64,000 nt of DNA from Hedera helix (taxonomy: Eukaryota > Streptophyta > Magnoliopsida > Apiales > Araliaceae). The position numbers and the translations under genes are program-made. The notes below the pieces were generated by a model, which was not told the DNA's origin, did no database searches, and saw only the letters and a list, made by a program, of their open reading frames with translations. How positions within the stretch are numbered: the first letter of the stretch is position 1; every line of letters starts with the position of its first letter. The stretch spans positions 12,019,001-12,083,000 of the forward strand of contig OX359280.1 of the NCBI GenBank assembly GCA_947179155.2, in the 5' to 3' direction. Below, piece after piece: positions 20,277 through 32,059 of the stretch.

Positions 20277-20589
20277 TTATAACCGCTTCTTCAAAGTCCT
20301 GAATATGCTGGAGTAGCGGAGTGACTTTTTTATAATATAAAAAAGGTATGAAAAGACGATTTTGCCCTTGCCCTCTGGGAACGCCTCTATCTATAATATT
20401 ACAGAGGCGTTCCCTGCCACGTGTCCGCTGGCGATTGGTGGAGAGGGAATATTCGGGGAATATTCGCTACAGTGAGGGTAGTACGGTCAGGGGCATTTTG
20501 GGAAAAAAAATATGAACAGGGTACGCGCAGCGCCTTTTTGGGCGAGAAGTGAGTACTGTAGCGAAAAGTGAGTTAGTTGGGCACTGTAG
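20277..20589. promoter_or_regulatory. Common region, DNA-A copy, with candidate iterons and Rep promoter
   Basis: The longest DNA-A-side copy of the shared region. It holds two direct GGAGT motifs 8 bp apart (20310-20314 and 20318-20322), next to a TATA-like run (about 20326-20345) and upstream of the hairpin in virion sense. Begomovirus Rep-binding iterons sit in this position. The same GGAGT pair occurs as ACTCC in the DNA-B copies. Several ACTGTAGC words (near 20470, 20555, 20583 and 20613, either strand) form another repeat series. Confidence 0.7.
20378..20413 (+). promoter_or_regulatory. Geminivirus origin hairpin, copy 4 (DNA-A type)
   Basis: Reverse-oriented relative to the other three. 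The plus strand here is virion sense and reads TAATATTAC in the loop. The 11-bp stem is perfect. Confidence 0.93.
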
Positions 20590-21055
20590 CCGCGTGCGTG
20601 CACGTGCTTTTACTGTAGCAATCATTACAATTTTGAATTTTTACGCACTTTAATATTCAAAATTCAAATTTTCAAAATTCAAAATTTGCTGGAGCTTGCA
20701 GAGTACGCTTTGTGTCTTGTGAATTATTTTCCAGATTTTATAATAAATTAAAATTAGTGACAGTAAGCGGGATTTTTAAAATTCAAAATTTTGAATTTCA
20801 AATTTGAACGTTTCTTCCCGCCCAAGTTTGGAACAGTACGCGTCGTACTGTACCCGGTCCTTTTTGTCTGTACTTGGTGTGACACTGGTGCCACGTCTTA
20901 ATACGTCATTTACTCACTTTAAAGACTTGTCTTTAATTCTGGTTATATACAAATTCTCTGCTTTACCACCCCTGACCTTCCAAACTACATTTTTTATAAA
21001 AATGTCGTGTAAGTGGACGACATATAAACACCCAAATATATATATATATATATAA
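20590..21055 (+). other. Possible DNA-A virion-side leader remnant
   Basis: The sequence continues from the common region on the side where the virion-sense (coat protein) promoter should be. It contains TTCAAAATTCAAA-type repeats and a TATA-like element near 20942. A short Met-initiated frame near 21002 soon runs into a (TA)n tract. I cannot recognise a coat protein, so either the viral sequence ends here or only the leader was integrated. The right viral border is uncertain. Confidence 0.35.
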
Positions 21056-21540
21056 ATTACTCCTTTTCCCACACTTGCCTTAGTACTTGGCTACCATTTG
21101 GGTTAATCATTAACTTCCGTTGGCTCAATTAAATTAATAAAATGCTACATATCCCCTAACTTCCCTCATTAATATTTTGGGTCATCATAAAATTTTTATT
21201 GAATAATACTCCATAACAATTAAGTTGATCACTTAATTACTTAACATAACCTTTAAGGCCAACATTCAAGCTAGATAATTTAATAACATAACTTTAAATC
21301 ATAATCCATATAATTAACTAAATAATTTCAATTACATGACTTTTTTTTTCTTTTTTCCATTTTTAAATTGAAACAAATTAAATTCTTTAGTTTAATTACT
21401 AACCACATACTCTCCTCTTTATGCGTATATATATATGCATGTTCATTTAATCTAAACATTATACACAATAATTTCCATTTAAAATTTATTTTATTAATAA
21501 AATTATTATATAAAATTCTTGGTCATTACAATCTCTGCCG
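21056..21540. other. AT-rich unassigned sequence
   Basis: No frame, RNA gene or recognisable repeat seen. The left edge carries a short (TA)n run and the right edge leads into CACTA subterminal-like sequence. Confidence 0.5.
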
Positions 21541-23787
21541 GAATGAGCTAAACACTTTTATTTTGGATGGAAATTCCGACGAAAATACTTTATTCCGTCA
21601 AAAATAAGGCATTTTTAAATATTTTTATTTTTTCAGTATCCAGGTTTTTACACTACATTTTGTATTCGTACATGTTTTCAATCCCAATAATAACACATAC
21701 ATATAAACTAACTTACGATATATAAACTAACACAACTTTCAATCCCAACAATAACAATATATATAAACTAAGTTACGATGTACAATATAACTACAACTAT
21801 AAGTTTTACGATTGCAATAACTTTTATGACTACAACTACGAATATATGCAAGTATACCTACAACTATCTATGACTATATATCATCGCCATCATCAGCGAG
21901 CTCGTCAGAAAGGCCCCGCTCGACATCGTCATCCTATTCATACATAAAAAAATATGTACAATGTAAGAAAATCATTGAAAATTATAGAAATAACTAACCA
22001 TGGTTGAATTTACGTAACATGCAATTAATATAACTTAAAATAGATAAAATATCTAAGTAGTCGGGGGCTGACTCAGCATTTGGCCAAAAGCCTCCGTAAG
22101 TAGGGTAACCACAATCCGTACCACCTCGTCACGTATCGCGACAAACTGCTCCGGAGTGATACCCGTTCTCTCGACGGTGGCCCGAGATACAATATCCTGT
22201 GCAAGCTGATGAAGGCGCGCATGACTCGGCAAGTCCTAACGATGGAATATCGGATCCATATGAAATGTCTCTGACACCGCTGTCAAGACCCTCTGGAATA
22301 GCTGGTCATCTAAGCCAGTGCCGGAATGAGATGATCCAGCAGATGCACTCGGACGCTGGCTAGAGCCGGCGGAAATAAAAAGAACTTTATATTACTAATT
22401 TCTAAAGCGATATAAATTATTAAATAACTTATAACGTTGTAAATAATGATTAACTCTAGGTAATGTATATGATGGTACCCTCGACATTTCCTGCACTCGA
22501 TACCTACTGGTATTGCTACTTGGGGGATCTAGAATTGCCACCCAAAAAGCCATCTCCTCATCCCGAGATAAGGTAATCTCGGGCGAAAGGTGAAAGTAGT
22601 ATGCCCTCAAGCCAATCACATTTAATGTGATAAGCATATACTTTGTAATCTTGTTCATTTATTAATAAAAGTATCAAGGCATTTCTTTATTCATGATTAA
22701 TTACTTGAATTAATCAAATGGATAAACCCATAGTTTTCGAGCAATGCTTTTAGAACCTTGATGAGGATCATGCTAATGAGATCTAAATTCAAGATAGCTC
22801 AAAACTAAAAGTGTTCCTAATCGTTGGATCACTAAAAAGGGGATTAGTAGATCCGGATAGATTGGTACATGCTATGTTTGCTCTTATGAAGAGGATGATT
22901 GATCTTATAATCATTTGTGTAGAGACACTAAAGCAAGTATGTAGGTGCTTATTAGAGAATAAGTTCACTGAACGTGACTCGCTTAAGGAACACCTAATAG
23001 AGTTTTACTTGTCTGTCAATAGGAGTTCCTTATGTGATAGTCGTACAAGTGATCCTTGGACTTAAGATTATCATAGTATCTTATGTGTACTAAGTTATAC
23101 TTTGACATATTCCTTAAGACCTATTGGTATATCAAAGGATATGATTGGGTATAATAAGGTACACATGGAGATAGATGAATGATCAACAAAGGATCTACCC
23201 CTTCTAGTAAAGGGAGAGAATGTCCTATGCGATTCAATAAGTGACAACTCAGAAATCCCTGGCCAAGGTTGAATGGAATTAGAAAGGAGTTTCTAATCTA
23301 CATTAACTAGAGTTGTGTATTTGTGAATTGAAATGCATATAATCAAATAAATAAGACTTGACAGAAATTCCGTGTCTTATATTTGATTGGGACATTGTAT
23401 GGTAGAAGGATTGAATTGTACGGTAACTATTTGATGAAAGATTCTTTTACGATTAAATGTTGAAATCTATAATATCTGGAAAGTCGACTAATCACTAAGG
23501 GGGCTTACCCTTATTGTGGAATAATTATTTATTCTGAATTAAAGAGTTAATTCATAATAAATGAATTAGAATTGTTCTAATTTATTTATTATACAACCGG
23601 TTTAATATCGAGAACCTAAAGGGTCACACCGGAAAAGAGTAATATTTATTTTAGAAGTGGTTGGCATAATCGTAATAATAAATTAAGTATATTTAATTTA
23701 TACTATGGTGATAGAATAAATTAAATAGCTTAATATTTATAATTTAGTATTTTAGAAATACTAATTATAAATTAATAAGAGGAGTCT

Positions 23788-23850
23788 TATTATTATTATT
23801 ATTATTATTATTACTACTATTATTATTATTACTACTACTATTATTATTTA
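23788..23850. repeat. (ATT)n / (ACT)n microsatellite in the LTR
   Basis: A run of ATT/ACT trinucleotides, longer than in the sister LTR (about 29522-29555). Confidence 0.85.
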
Positions 23851-24207
23851 GTTCCTAAATGGTTTAGGAATTAATTAATAAGTAGTAGTGTTGTTGTAAA
23901 TAATTAAGTTCCTAAATAGTTTAGGAATTATAATTATAATAATTAATTAAGTTACTAAATGGTTTAGTAATTAATTAATAAGAAGTACTCTCATTATTAA
24001 ATAATTAAGTTCCTAAATGGCTTAGGAATTGTAATTAATTAATTCAGTTCCTAATTAAATTGGGAATTAAATTAAAACCCTAATCCTAAATAGTTTAGGA
24101 GGGTTGACTAGATCTATAAATAAGAGGAGTCTTATCATAGATCAAGGTTACACACTCTTTCATTAGATTAGAGAGAGTACTCCATAATTCTCTACATCTA
24201 AGGAGTT

Positions 24208-24210
<3 letters not shown>

Positions 24211-24248
<38 letters not shown>
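24211..24248. repeat. (GA)n microsatellite in the LTR
   Basis: An uninterrupted GA run near the 3' part of the LTR; the sister LTR has a shorter version near 29879-29899. Confidence 0.9.
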
Positions 24249-24251
<3 letters not shown>

Positions 24252-25310
24252 AGGGTTAGCCACCCATGGTTTAGAGAAACCAAGATCCACTTCTTTAATT
24301 CATAGATCTCTTGGTGGATCACCTCTAGAAGCTTCACACTTGGGGAGCTAACATTGATCTGTGGAATCTAATCGGTGAATTTGAAGAAGAACATGAAGGA
24401 TTAAAGGGAGATGAACTTGTACCCATGGAAGCTTGGTTCTACAAAGGTATAAATTCTTTTATCCTTTCCTCAATTAATAATAGTTGCATAAGAAAGATCC
24501 AGGTTATTGGTTTGTACAAAAAAATTTAAAATTTGATTTTTCTTGCTTCCGTTGCGCTTATATAATTTGATTATATGTATGTCATATTTTTGCAAACCAA
24601 CAGAAGGGTGGTGGAATCGAACATCTCAGGATCTCCTCTAGCAGCCTGCAACTCAGCTACACGCTGATTCCTGAGATTCTGAAATCGGTCCTATAATTTA
24701 TTATGTAAATGTTAGTTAATTAAATCATTTTATTAACTACCTAATATTAAAAATTATTTATGACAATAACAAATATTACCCGTATAGCTAATGTTGCGGG
24801 AGACATAGTAGAGTCCTTAGGTGTATAGGCTCTATCCCAAAACTCGAGCATGCTGTGAGGTCGACCCAAGCTAGTTCGCATGGCTTAATAAATACATTAA
24901 TATATAACATGTATTTAGTTTGTTTATTCCAATATATATTAAACTGCAGAAGTGAACACAAATACGTACCGACTTTAAGTCCTCAAATGACTACAACCCA
25001 GTAGTATGTATTATTTGCTACTTGCTTCGATTCTTCTTTCGTTGTTCATACTTCTTCTTGAAATCATGAGCATCCCAGTAGTATGCACACATGACCTCTC
25101 ACACTACATTAGATATGATCTAGGGCTAATGATCGCAGATATTAGTATCGGGCGGCTCCTTAACAGATCGGATAGCCCTCTGCCTAATCTCGTACAACCA
25201 GCCGGCGTAATTCTTTGCGATATAAGCTATAATTAATGATTTGTCGGCTGGCTGAGACAAGCCCTCCTCATATATATAATATATCTGTACTGACCGGGAA
25301 TTCTAAGTGT

Positions 25311-28298
25311 CTTTAAAAATGATCAACTGGATTAATTAATTGAGACAACTAAGTTTTATTAAGGATGGAGAGTTGAGTCAAGATTCGATCTTGCAGTCAC
25401 TCACTGACTCATATTCATAATTTTTTGTGAACTTCAGACATTAATAAACTAGACATCAGTTTAACTGATTTGCTTAATATGTTGAAGACTGTTGAAAGTC
25501 ACTTTCCTTCCGAGAAAAATAAAGTCTTAATCATAGATGAATCTTTGAAGCAGAAGAAGATGGCCAAATGTGTTTCTGAGGAGTTAGAAAGGATATAGAA
25601 TGCAAACGAAAGACACTAATTAAAGAACATAAATAAAAGTGATCCCAAGGGCAAAGGAGTGTGCATTCATTGCGATTAGCTCGGACACTGAAAGAACAAT
25701 TGCAAAAGAGTTGCAGTAGTTAAGTAGAAGAAGCTTGGTGAAGTTTCTACTACAAATATAGATTTGTTCATAATGAAATATAACTTTCTATAAGTTAAGT
25801 TTTACTTGGGTATTAGATACCGACTGGTGGTCTCACATATGCAAGTAGTTGCAGAGAATAGGCAGAAGTAGAAGGCTGAACTAAAGACAAGTAATTATGT
25901 GTGTGGAGAATGGAGCAAAAGGTTACTGCATTTGCCATAGGAACTTATAGTTTAGCATTGCCTATGGGCAAGTCTATTAAGTTAGTAAGTTCTAATTATG
26001 TTGATTACTTGATGGACATTGCATACTTGACTTACATAATTTTTTTATAAAAAAATTGAACAAAATAAAGACAAAGAAATTATATGAATCATACATTCAT
26101 ATTGCACTGTAAAATCGGTCATATTAATGAAATAAGAAGTAACAAGTTGTATAAAACAAATGAGTTTTTAGAGCCTTTTTTTATTATGAATCAAATACAA
26201 CTTATAAATCTTGTACCATGGGTAATATGACTAAATTTCCATTTAGTTTATATGGAGAGAGAGTTGTAGAGTTGTTAAAGATGGTACACACAAATGTGTG
26301 TGGGACTTATGACAACAAATACAAAAAGAGGGTATTCACTCATTACTTTTCCTGATGATTCTAAATTTTGATATATGTATTTGATGAAATACAAATTCAA
26401 ATCATTTAAAATGTTCAAAGAATCAGAAGTAAAGTAGAAAAATAAATAGCCAAAAGTATTAAAGTTCTCTGATTAGATCAAGAAGGCAATACTTAAGTAG
26501 TAAATTTCTAGATCATCTTAAAGCGAAATGGTATTCTATCATAATAGACATGGTGATGAGACATGATGAGTTTTACCAATCTTCCAGTATCCTTCTAAGG
26601 TTATGCCCTAGAAACGGCAACATATCTACTAAATAAGGTACATTCTAATTCGACCTAAGACTCCATATGAGATATAGATAGGGAAGAACCAAGTCTTAAG
26701 TGTGTTAAGATTTAGATTGTCCAACTTATGTTAAATAGTTTGAAAAGGGTAAGCTTGGTACAAGATCTGACAAGTGTAAACTTGTGAAATATCCTAAAGA
26801 AAGTTTAAGGTATGACTTCAATAATCTGACTAATTAAAATGTGTTTGTCGAAGCATGTTGCCTTCTAGGAAAAAGTTGCTTATCCCTGAAGGGGTTAGTT
26901 GGAGTAAGATAGATCTTGAAGATGTTAAAGAACCATAAAACACTAAAGATCAAGTGAAGGAATCTATACAAGTAAATAAACCTATAGTACCACAACCAAG
27001 TCATAAATCTGGTTTAGTACCGAAATACCTAAGAGGTATGGATTCATCATAGATGATGATGATGAGGTACGCATCATAGTGAATGATGATCCAGTTACAT
27101 ATGATGAGGTATAAGTAGTAGAGACTTAAGAGAAATGATTGATGAGCATGAAAATTGAAATGCGTCTTTTAGAAAGACTAAAGCAGATGGCAAAGTGGAG
27201 ACCTATAAGACCTGACTAGTGGTAAAAAATTTCAAACAAGATCAAGGAGTTGATTATGATAAAAAAATTTACTAGTAAAAATGCATATATTCATTCGAAT
27301 TTTACTTGTTGTTGCAGCTTACTATACAAAATGACGTATGTATGATACAACTAGATAGATTTGTCTCAGAGATTGAGTAAATCAAATATGTAAGCTATAA
27401 CGATCCATTTATGGATTGAAGTAAGCTTCTTAAAGATGAAACATCTATTTTGATGAGACAATCAAATGAGTTTTACTTTATCAAAAACGAGGATGAACTA
27501 AGTGTGTACAAAGGTTAATGGGAGCATTATGACATTCCTAGTATTATATGGTGATGTACTACTGATAAGTAATGATATACTGATGTTACAATCAATAAAG
27601 ATGTGGTTGTTTAAGCACTTCTCCATCAAGGACTTGAGAAAATCATCCTAATATCGGGGATAAATATCTATAAAGATAGATCGTAAAGGATGCTTGACTT
27701 AACCCAAAGAATGTACATTGATTCTATAATATGTATGACACCTGTTGTTGCTTATCTATAATAAGCAGATATTAATTCAATCCTAAAAAAGAATATTAGA
27801 AAATAGTTTCTAATGGTTGGTCTAATTAAAACTAAGGGGTCTTAATAGACTCCTTTTTTCAGACTAACCAAGACAACAATAAATCTGTTTTAGGTTATAT
27901 AATTACCTTGAACGGTGAGGCAGTGAGTTGGAAAGGTTTCAAATAGCAAAGAGTTGTTGATCTAATAATAAGGACATAATAAGTAACTATAAGTGAAACT
28001 GCTAAGGTGATTGTTTGGTTCAACGAGTTCATTAAAGAACTTGGAATTATTCCTAGCATTAAAGGAGTTTAGTTCGTCGAGGAACCTGGGTCTCATCTAA
28101 ATTCTCAACATGTGCTGCAGCACTTCCGTATAATTAAATGAATCATTGAAAATGAGACAGCGCCATAGAGATGGCAGACTCTTACTACATCATTATAGAT
28201 CAATTAACTAAAGCATTTACTAAGAAATTCGTACGCCACTTAGAGAAGAATTGTATGGGGATACCAAAGGGCGATTGACTTTAATATAAGTGGGAGAT
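25311..28298 (+). pseudogene. Degenerate Ty1/copia gag-pol
   Basis: The plus strand gives gag-like text ('LLNMLKTVESHFPSEKN') near 25480-25520. A zinc knuckle follows at about 25660-25705 ('CIHCD-LGH-KNNCK', with stops in it). Fragments of the integrase, RT and RNase H regions run downstream, ending in 'DQLTKAFTKKFVRHLEKN' just before the polypurine tract and LTR. Stops occur every few dozen codons, so nothing can be translated. No 5' LTR adjoins it; the element is truncated where it meets the CACTA fragment. Confidence 0.65.
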
Positions 28299-30248
28299 TG
28301 AAAGTAGTATGCACTCAAGCCAGTCACATTTGATATGATAAGCATATACTTTGTAATCTTATTCGTTTATTAATAAAAGTATCAAGGTATTTTTTTATTC
28401 ATGATTAATTGGCAGAATTAATTATATGAATAAACTCATAGTTTTGAGCAATGCCTTTAGAATCATAATATTGATTATGCTAATGAGATCTAAATTTAAG
28501 ATAAATCTAAATTCAAGATAGCTCAAAACTAAAATGTTCCTAATCGTGATATCACTAAAATGGAGATTAGTGAATCCGGATAGATTAGCACATACTATGC
28601 TTGCTCTTATGAAGAGGATGATTGATCTCATAATCATTTGTGTTGAGACACTAAAGTAAGTATGTAGGTTCTTATTAGAGAATAAGTTCACTGAACATGA
28701 CTCGCTTAAAGAACACCTAATGGAGTTTTACTTATCTGTCAATAGAAGTTCCTTTTGTGATAGTAGTACAAGTGATCCTAGAACTTGATATCATCATAGT
28801 ACCTTGTGTATAATGAGTTATACTTTTGCATTTTCCTTAAGACCTATAGGGTATATAAAATGGTATGATCGGGTATAATAAGTTATATATGGAGGTAGGT
28901 GAATGGTCAACAAAGGATTTACAGCTTCCAGTAAAAAAGAGAATGTCCTATATAATTCGATAAATGACAACTCAGAAATTCTTGGCCAATATGGAATGAA
29001 AATTAGAAAGGAGTTTTAAATTTACATTAGAGTTGTGCATTTGTGAATTGAAATGCATATGATCAAATAAAATAAGACTTGACAGTAATTTCATGTCTTA
29101 TATTTGATTGAGACATTGAATGGTAGAAGGATTGAATTGTACGGTAGTTATTCACAGAAAGATTCTTTTACGATCAAATGTTGAAATCTATATTATCTAG
29201 AATGTCGATTAATCGTTAAGGGGGTTTACCCTTATTGTGGAATTAATATTATTTATTAAATGAATTAAATAGTTGAATTCATTTACATATACATAAGATT
29301 AGAATGTTTCTAATTAATTTATTCTATAACCGGTTGAATATAGAGAATCTAAAGGGTCACACCGTAAAAGAATAATATTTATTTTAGAAGTGGATGACAT
29401 AATCGTAATAATAAATTAAGTACATTTAATTTATATTATGATGATAGAATAAATTAAATAGCTTAATATTTATAATTTAGTATTTTAGAAATACTAATTA
29501 TAAATTAATATGAAGAGTCTTTTTATTATTATTACTATTATTATTACTACTCTTATTTAGTTCCTAAATGGTTTAGGAACTAATTAATAAATAATTGTAT
29601 TATTATAAATAATTAAGTTCCTAAATGATTTAAGAATTAATTAATAAGAAGTACTCTCATTATTAAATAATTAAGTTCCTAAATGATTTAGGAATTGTAA
29701 TTAATTAATTCAGTTCCTAATTAGATTGAAAATTAAATTAAAACCATAATCCTAAATAATTTAGGAAGGTTGTTTAGATCTATAAATAAGAGGAGTCTTA
29801 TTTATAGATTGATGTTACATACTCTTTTACAAGAATTGAGATTGTACTTCAAAATTCTCTACATCTAAGGAGTTATAGAGAGAGAGAGAGAGAGAGAGAA
29901 TTAGGGCTAGCCACCCAAGATTTTGAGAAACTAAACCCCACTTCTTTAATTCATAGATCTCTTGGTGGATCACCTCTAGCGGTTTCACACTTGGGGAGCT
30001 AACATTGATCTGTGAAATCTAATCAGTGAATTTGAAGAAGAACTCAAAGTATTAAAGGAAGTTGAACTTGTACTTGTGGAAGTTTAGTTCCACAAAGGTA
30101 TAAATTTTTTATCGTTCCTCAATTAATAATTATCGCATAAGAAAGATCTTAGTTATGGTTTGCAAAAAATTTAAAATCAGATTTTGCTTTGCTCCCCTTA
30201 CGTTGTACAATTTAATTGTATGTATGCCATATTTTGGCAAACCAACAC
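28299..30248 (+). mobile_element. Copia 3' LTR (~1.95 kb)
   Basis: Preceded by the purine tract AAGTGGGAGAT, starts TGAAAGTAGTATG and ends AAACCAACA. It is homologous to the LTR at 22591-24602 with many substitutions, so both insertions are not recent. Confidence 0.8.
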
Positions 30249-31750
30249 ATAGCTCCGTATATTCCAACTAATTCTCTTACTAACCACTAACCTCATAAAC
30301 ATAGCTTAGTGTCTTAACAAAAACTTAATAAACCTACACTTGTATTCCATTAACTCAAGTAATTAGCCTTCATATTCCTCCACATGCAATAAGTCTAACA
30401 TTCATAAAATAAAAAAATAAAAAAACTCTCCCAACATTCTCTGCTAAAGTGATGTTTATACAAACATATAATATATAAAATACTTTAACTTAAATTCAAC
30501 ATTTGCCATGTATATAACATAAACCAAATACATTACACACACACACACACACATTAATTACATACACTATTAAATTATTTTTACCAATATCAAATATTAA
30601 ATATAATTTAATACAGTTATACATCTTTATTAAATATAACTATTCTATCAATAACCATGAAATTGCGCCATAATAAAATTAATCATTTTTAATATAACGA
30701 ATCACTATTTCAAAATGGTTAACATTTACTCATTAATTATTTTAGATAACTTATTACATAATTAGTATTATATAATTACATTACATCATTCACTCCATCA
30801 ATTGTTATCAAATAACTTCATTATATATTAAATATATTTATTTAATATATATAACTTGTACTCACATAATAATTCAATTAACTCATTTAGTTCCAAATAT
30901 ACATATATAAACATATATTAATTTACACTTGCATACAATATACATTATCAGCATACCCATAACATAAATACACACACATAATATATATAATTAATAACAC
31001 ATAGTTTGATAAAAATCATTTCATTAGTTATATAACATTAATTTATTACAAAAATAACACTCTTAGTGTAATGAATCGTTGTTATTAAAAATTAATGCAT
31101 TAATTAATTTAAATAGTTCATTTGAATTCTATAATATTTAAATTGCACTACACTGTTCATTCCATAAATGGTTTTCAACCAAGTTATTGATTAAATATTT
31201 TTATTTAATATATATTGATGCATTAAATTAAATTATTAATTTAATTCACCATTTTGGTTCCAACATATTTATTTTATATATTGGACCTCATTTCCATAAT
31301 GAATAATAAATTTTTATTTCATTTGGTGAAATTATAATTATTAGGCCATAATCCGCGATACATTTAATTATTATAACTTAATACCATTTAATTAAGTAAA
31401 CTTCTTTGTTTAATTAAATAAAAGAATTATCCTCGCTGCTAATGAATTTTAAATTCAAGAATATCTCATCGCCACACAAAACTCAAACTGTAATGTCTCA
31501 TAATACTAAGTTTAATCTCGTAGATTAATTTAGACAATTTAATCCTTTCATCATCTTATTTTCAATTTCTTGGTTACTTTGAATCAGTAATTTTAATAGT
31601 TTAACTTAACTACTAAATTTGAATCCCAATCCACCTATAAATATCCTCATATATTTATATTTAATTATCACTCATCTACAAAGCATATTTTAAATAACAA
31701 TTTATTTTATTTACAAAATTTTATATATGTAAAAATCCTCGAATATTACG
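30249..31750 (-). mobile_element. AT-rich remnant, probable LTR of the minus-strand gypsy element
   Basis: No frame is visible. On the minus strand it begins right after a polypurine-like tract (31751-31768), as a 3' LTR would. It contains an (AC)n run near 30536-30552. The far end is cut by the copia LTR. I could not align it with confidence to the presumed 5' LTR. Confidence 0.4.
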
Positions 31751-32059
31751 TTATTCCCCCTTTAAAAAGATTTCATCCTCAGAATCGTATATCAACAAAT
31801 TTAATTATAAAGACAAGGATAGTTCTTTATCTTCTTTTTGTTGAGCTCCCACTTCCTATGTATTTATCATATAATAAAGTACTAACTTCTGACTTCTTAG
31901 AGTTTCAAGGTTTACAATCTTCTTTTAGCTATCGATTATCACTCCATATTTAATATTTAATCATTTAATAAACTTTATTAAGTATAAAGGAATATGTAAT
32001 ATATAGATCAAATAATATGTAACCATTTATATTATTAACTAGTAGAATACCTGGCACCA

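Larger units (their letters stand above)
19297..20481 (-). repeat. Right arm of 1185-bp inverted repeat (DNA-A part)
   Basis: The reverse complement of 17749-18933. The arm continues seamlessly into the rest of Rep on its inner side and into more common region on its outer side, so this copy is the less rearranged one. Confidence 0.9.
14169..20589. mobile_element. Endogenous bipartite begomovirus-like locus (DNA-B and DNA-A parts)
   Basis: The block consists of one full DNA-B-like unit (14169-16824), a partial second unit (16825-17736), and DNA-A-like sequence in both orientations (17749-18933 and 19297-20481 as inverted arms, spacer 18934-19296, then virion-side flank). Gene order, strand and lengths match begomoviruses: BC1-like MP and BV1-like NSP converge, Rep runs leftward from the origin, TrAP overlaps the end of Rep and REn overlaps TrAP. 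A shared common region links the two components. No coat-protein gene is present. Tandem and inverted copies are nearly identical, so the integration is probably young or was derived from one multimeric intermediate. All calls are by motif and position, not by database search. Confidence 0.9.
22591..24602 (+). mobile_element. Solo-type LTR of a copia element (~2.0 kb)
   Basis: Starts TGAAAGTAGTATG and ends GCAAACCAACA, with TG...CA ends. It is closely similar along its length to the 3' LTR at 28299-30248. CACTA gene sequence resumes on both sides, so it is an insertion; the flanks GAAAGG and GAAGGG could be a decayed target duplication. It contains (ATT)n and (GA)n microsatellites and short tandem 'AGTTCCTAAATGGTTTAGGA' units. 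Confidence 0.75.
21541..25300 (-). mobile_element. Second CACTA fragment, related to the element at 1-7556
   Basis: The minus strand repeats blocks of the second CACTA gene in the same order: 22050-22340 matches 300-580, 22490-22585 matches 720-830, 24640-24860 matches 850-1075, and 24960-25270 matches 1195-1470. Subterminal-type TTCCGACG/CCGTCA words occur near 21566-21600. The copy is diverged, interrupted at 22591 by a retroelement LTR, and truncated at about 25300 where copia sequence begins. No tnp2 part remains. Confidence 0.7.

Noticed and set aside
22811..23065. 84-codon frame in the copia LTR
   Set aside because: The sister LTR has stops at the corresponding place, so it is a chance frame.
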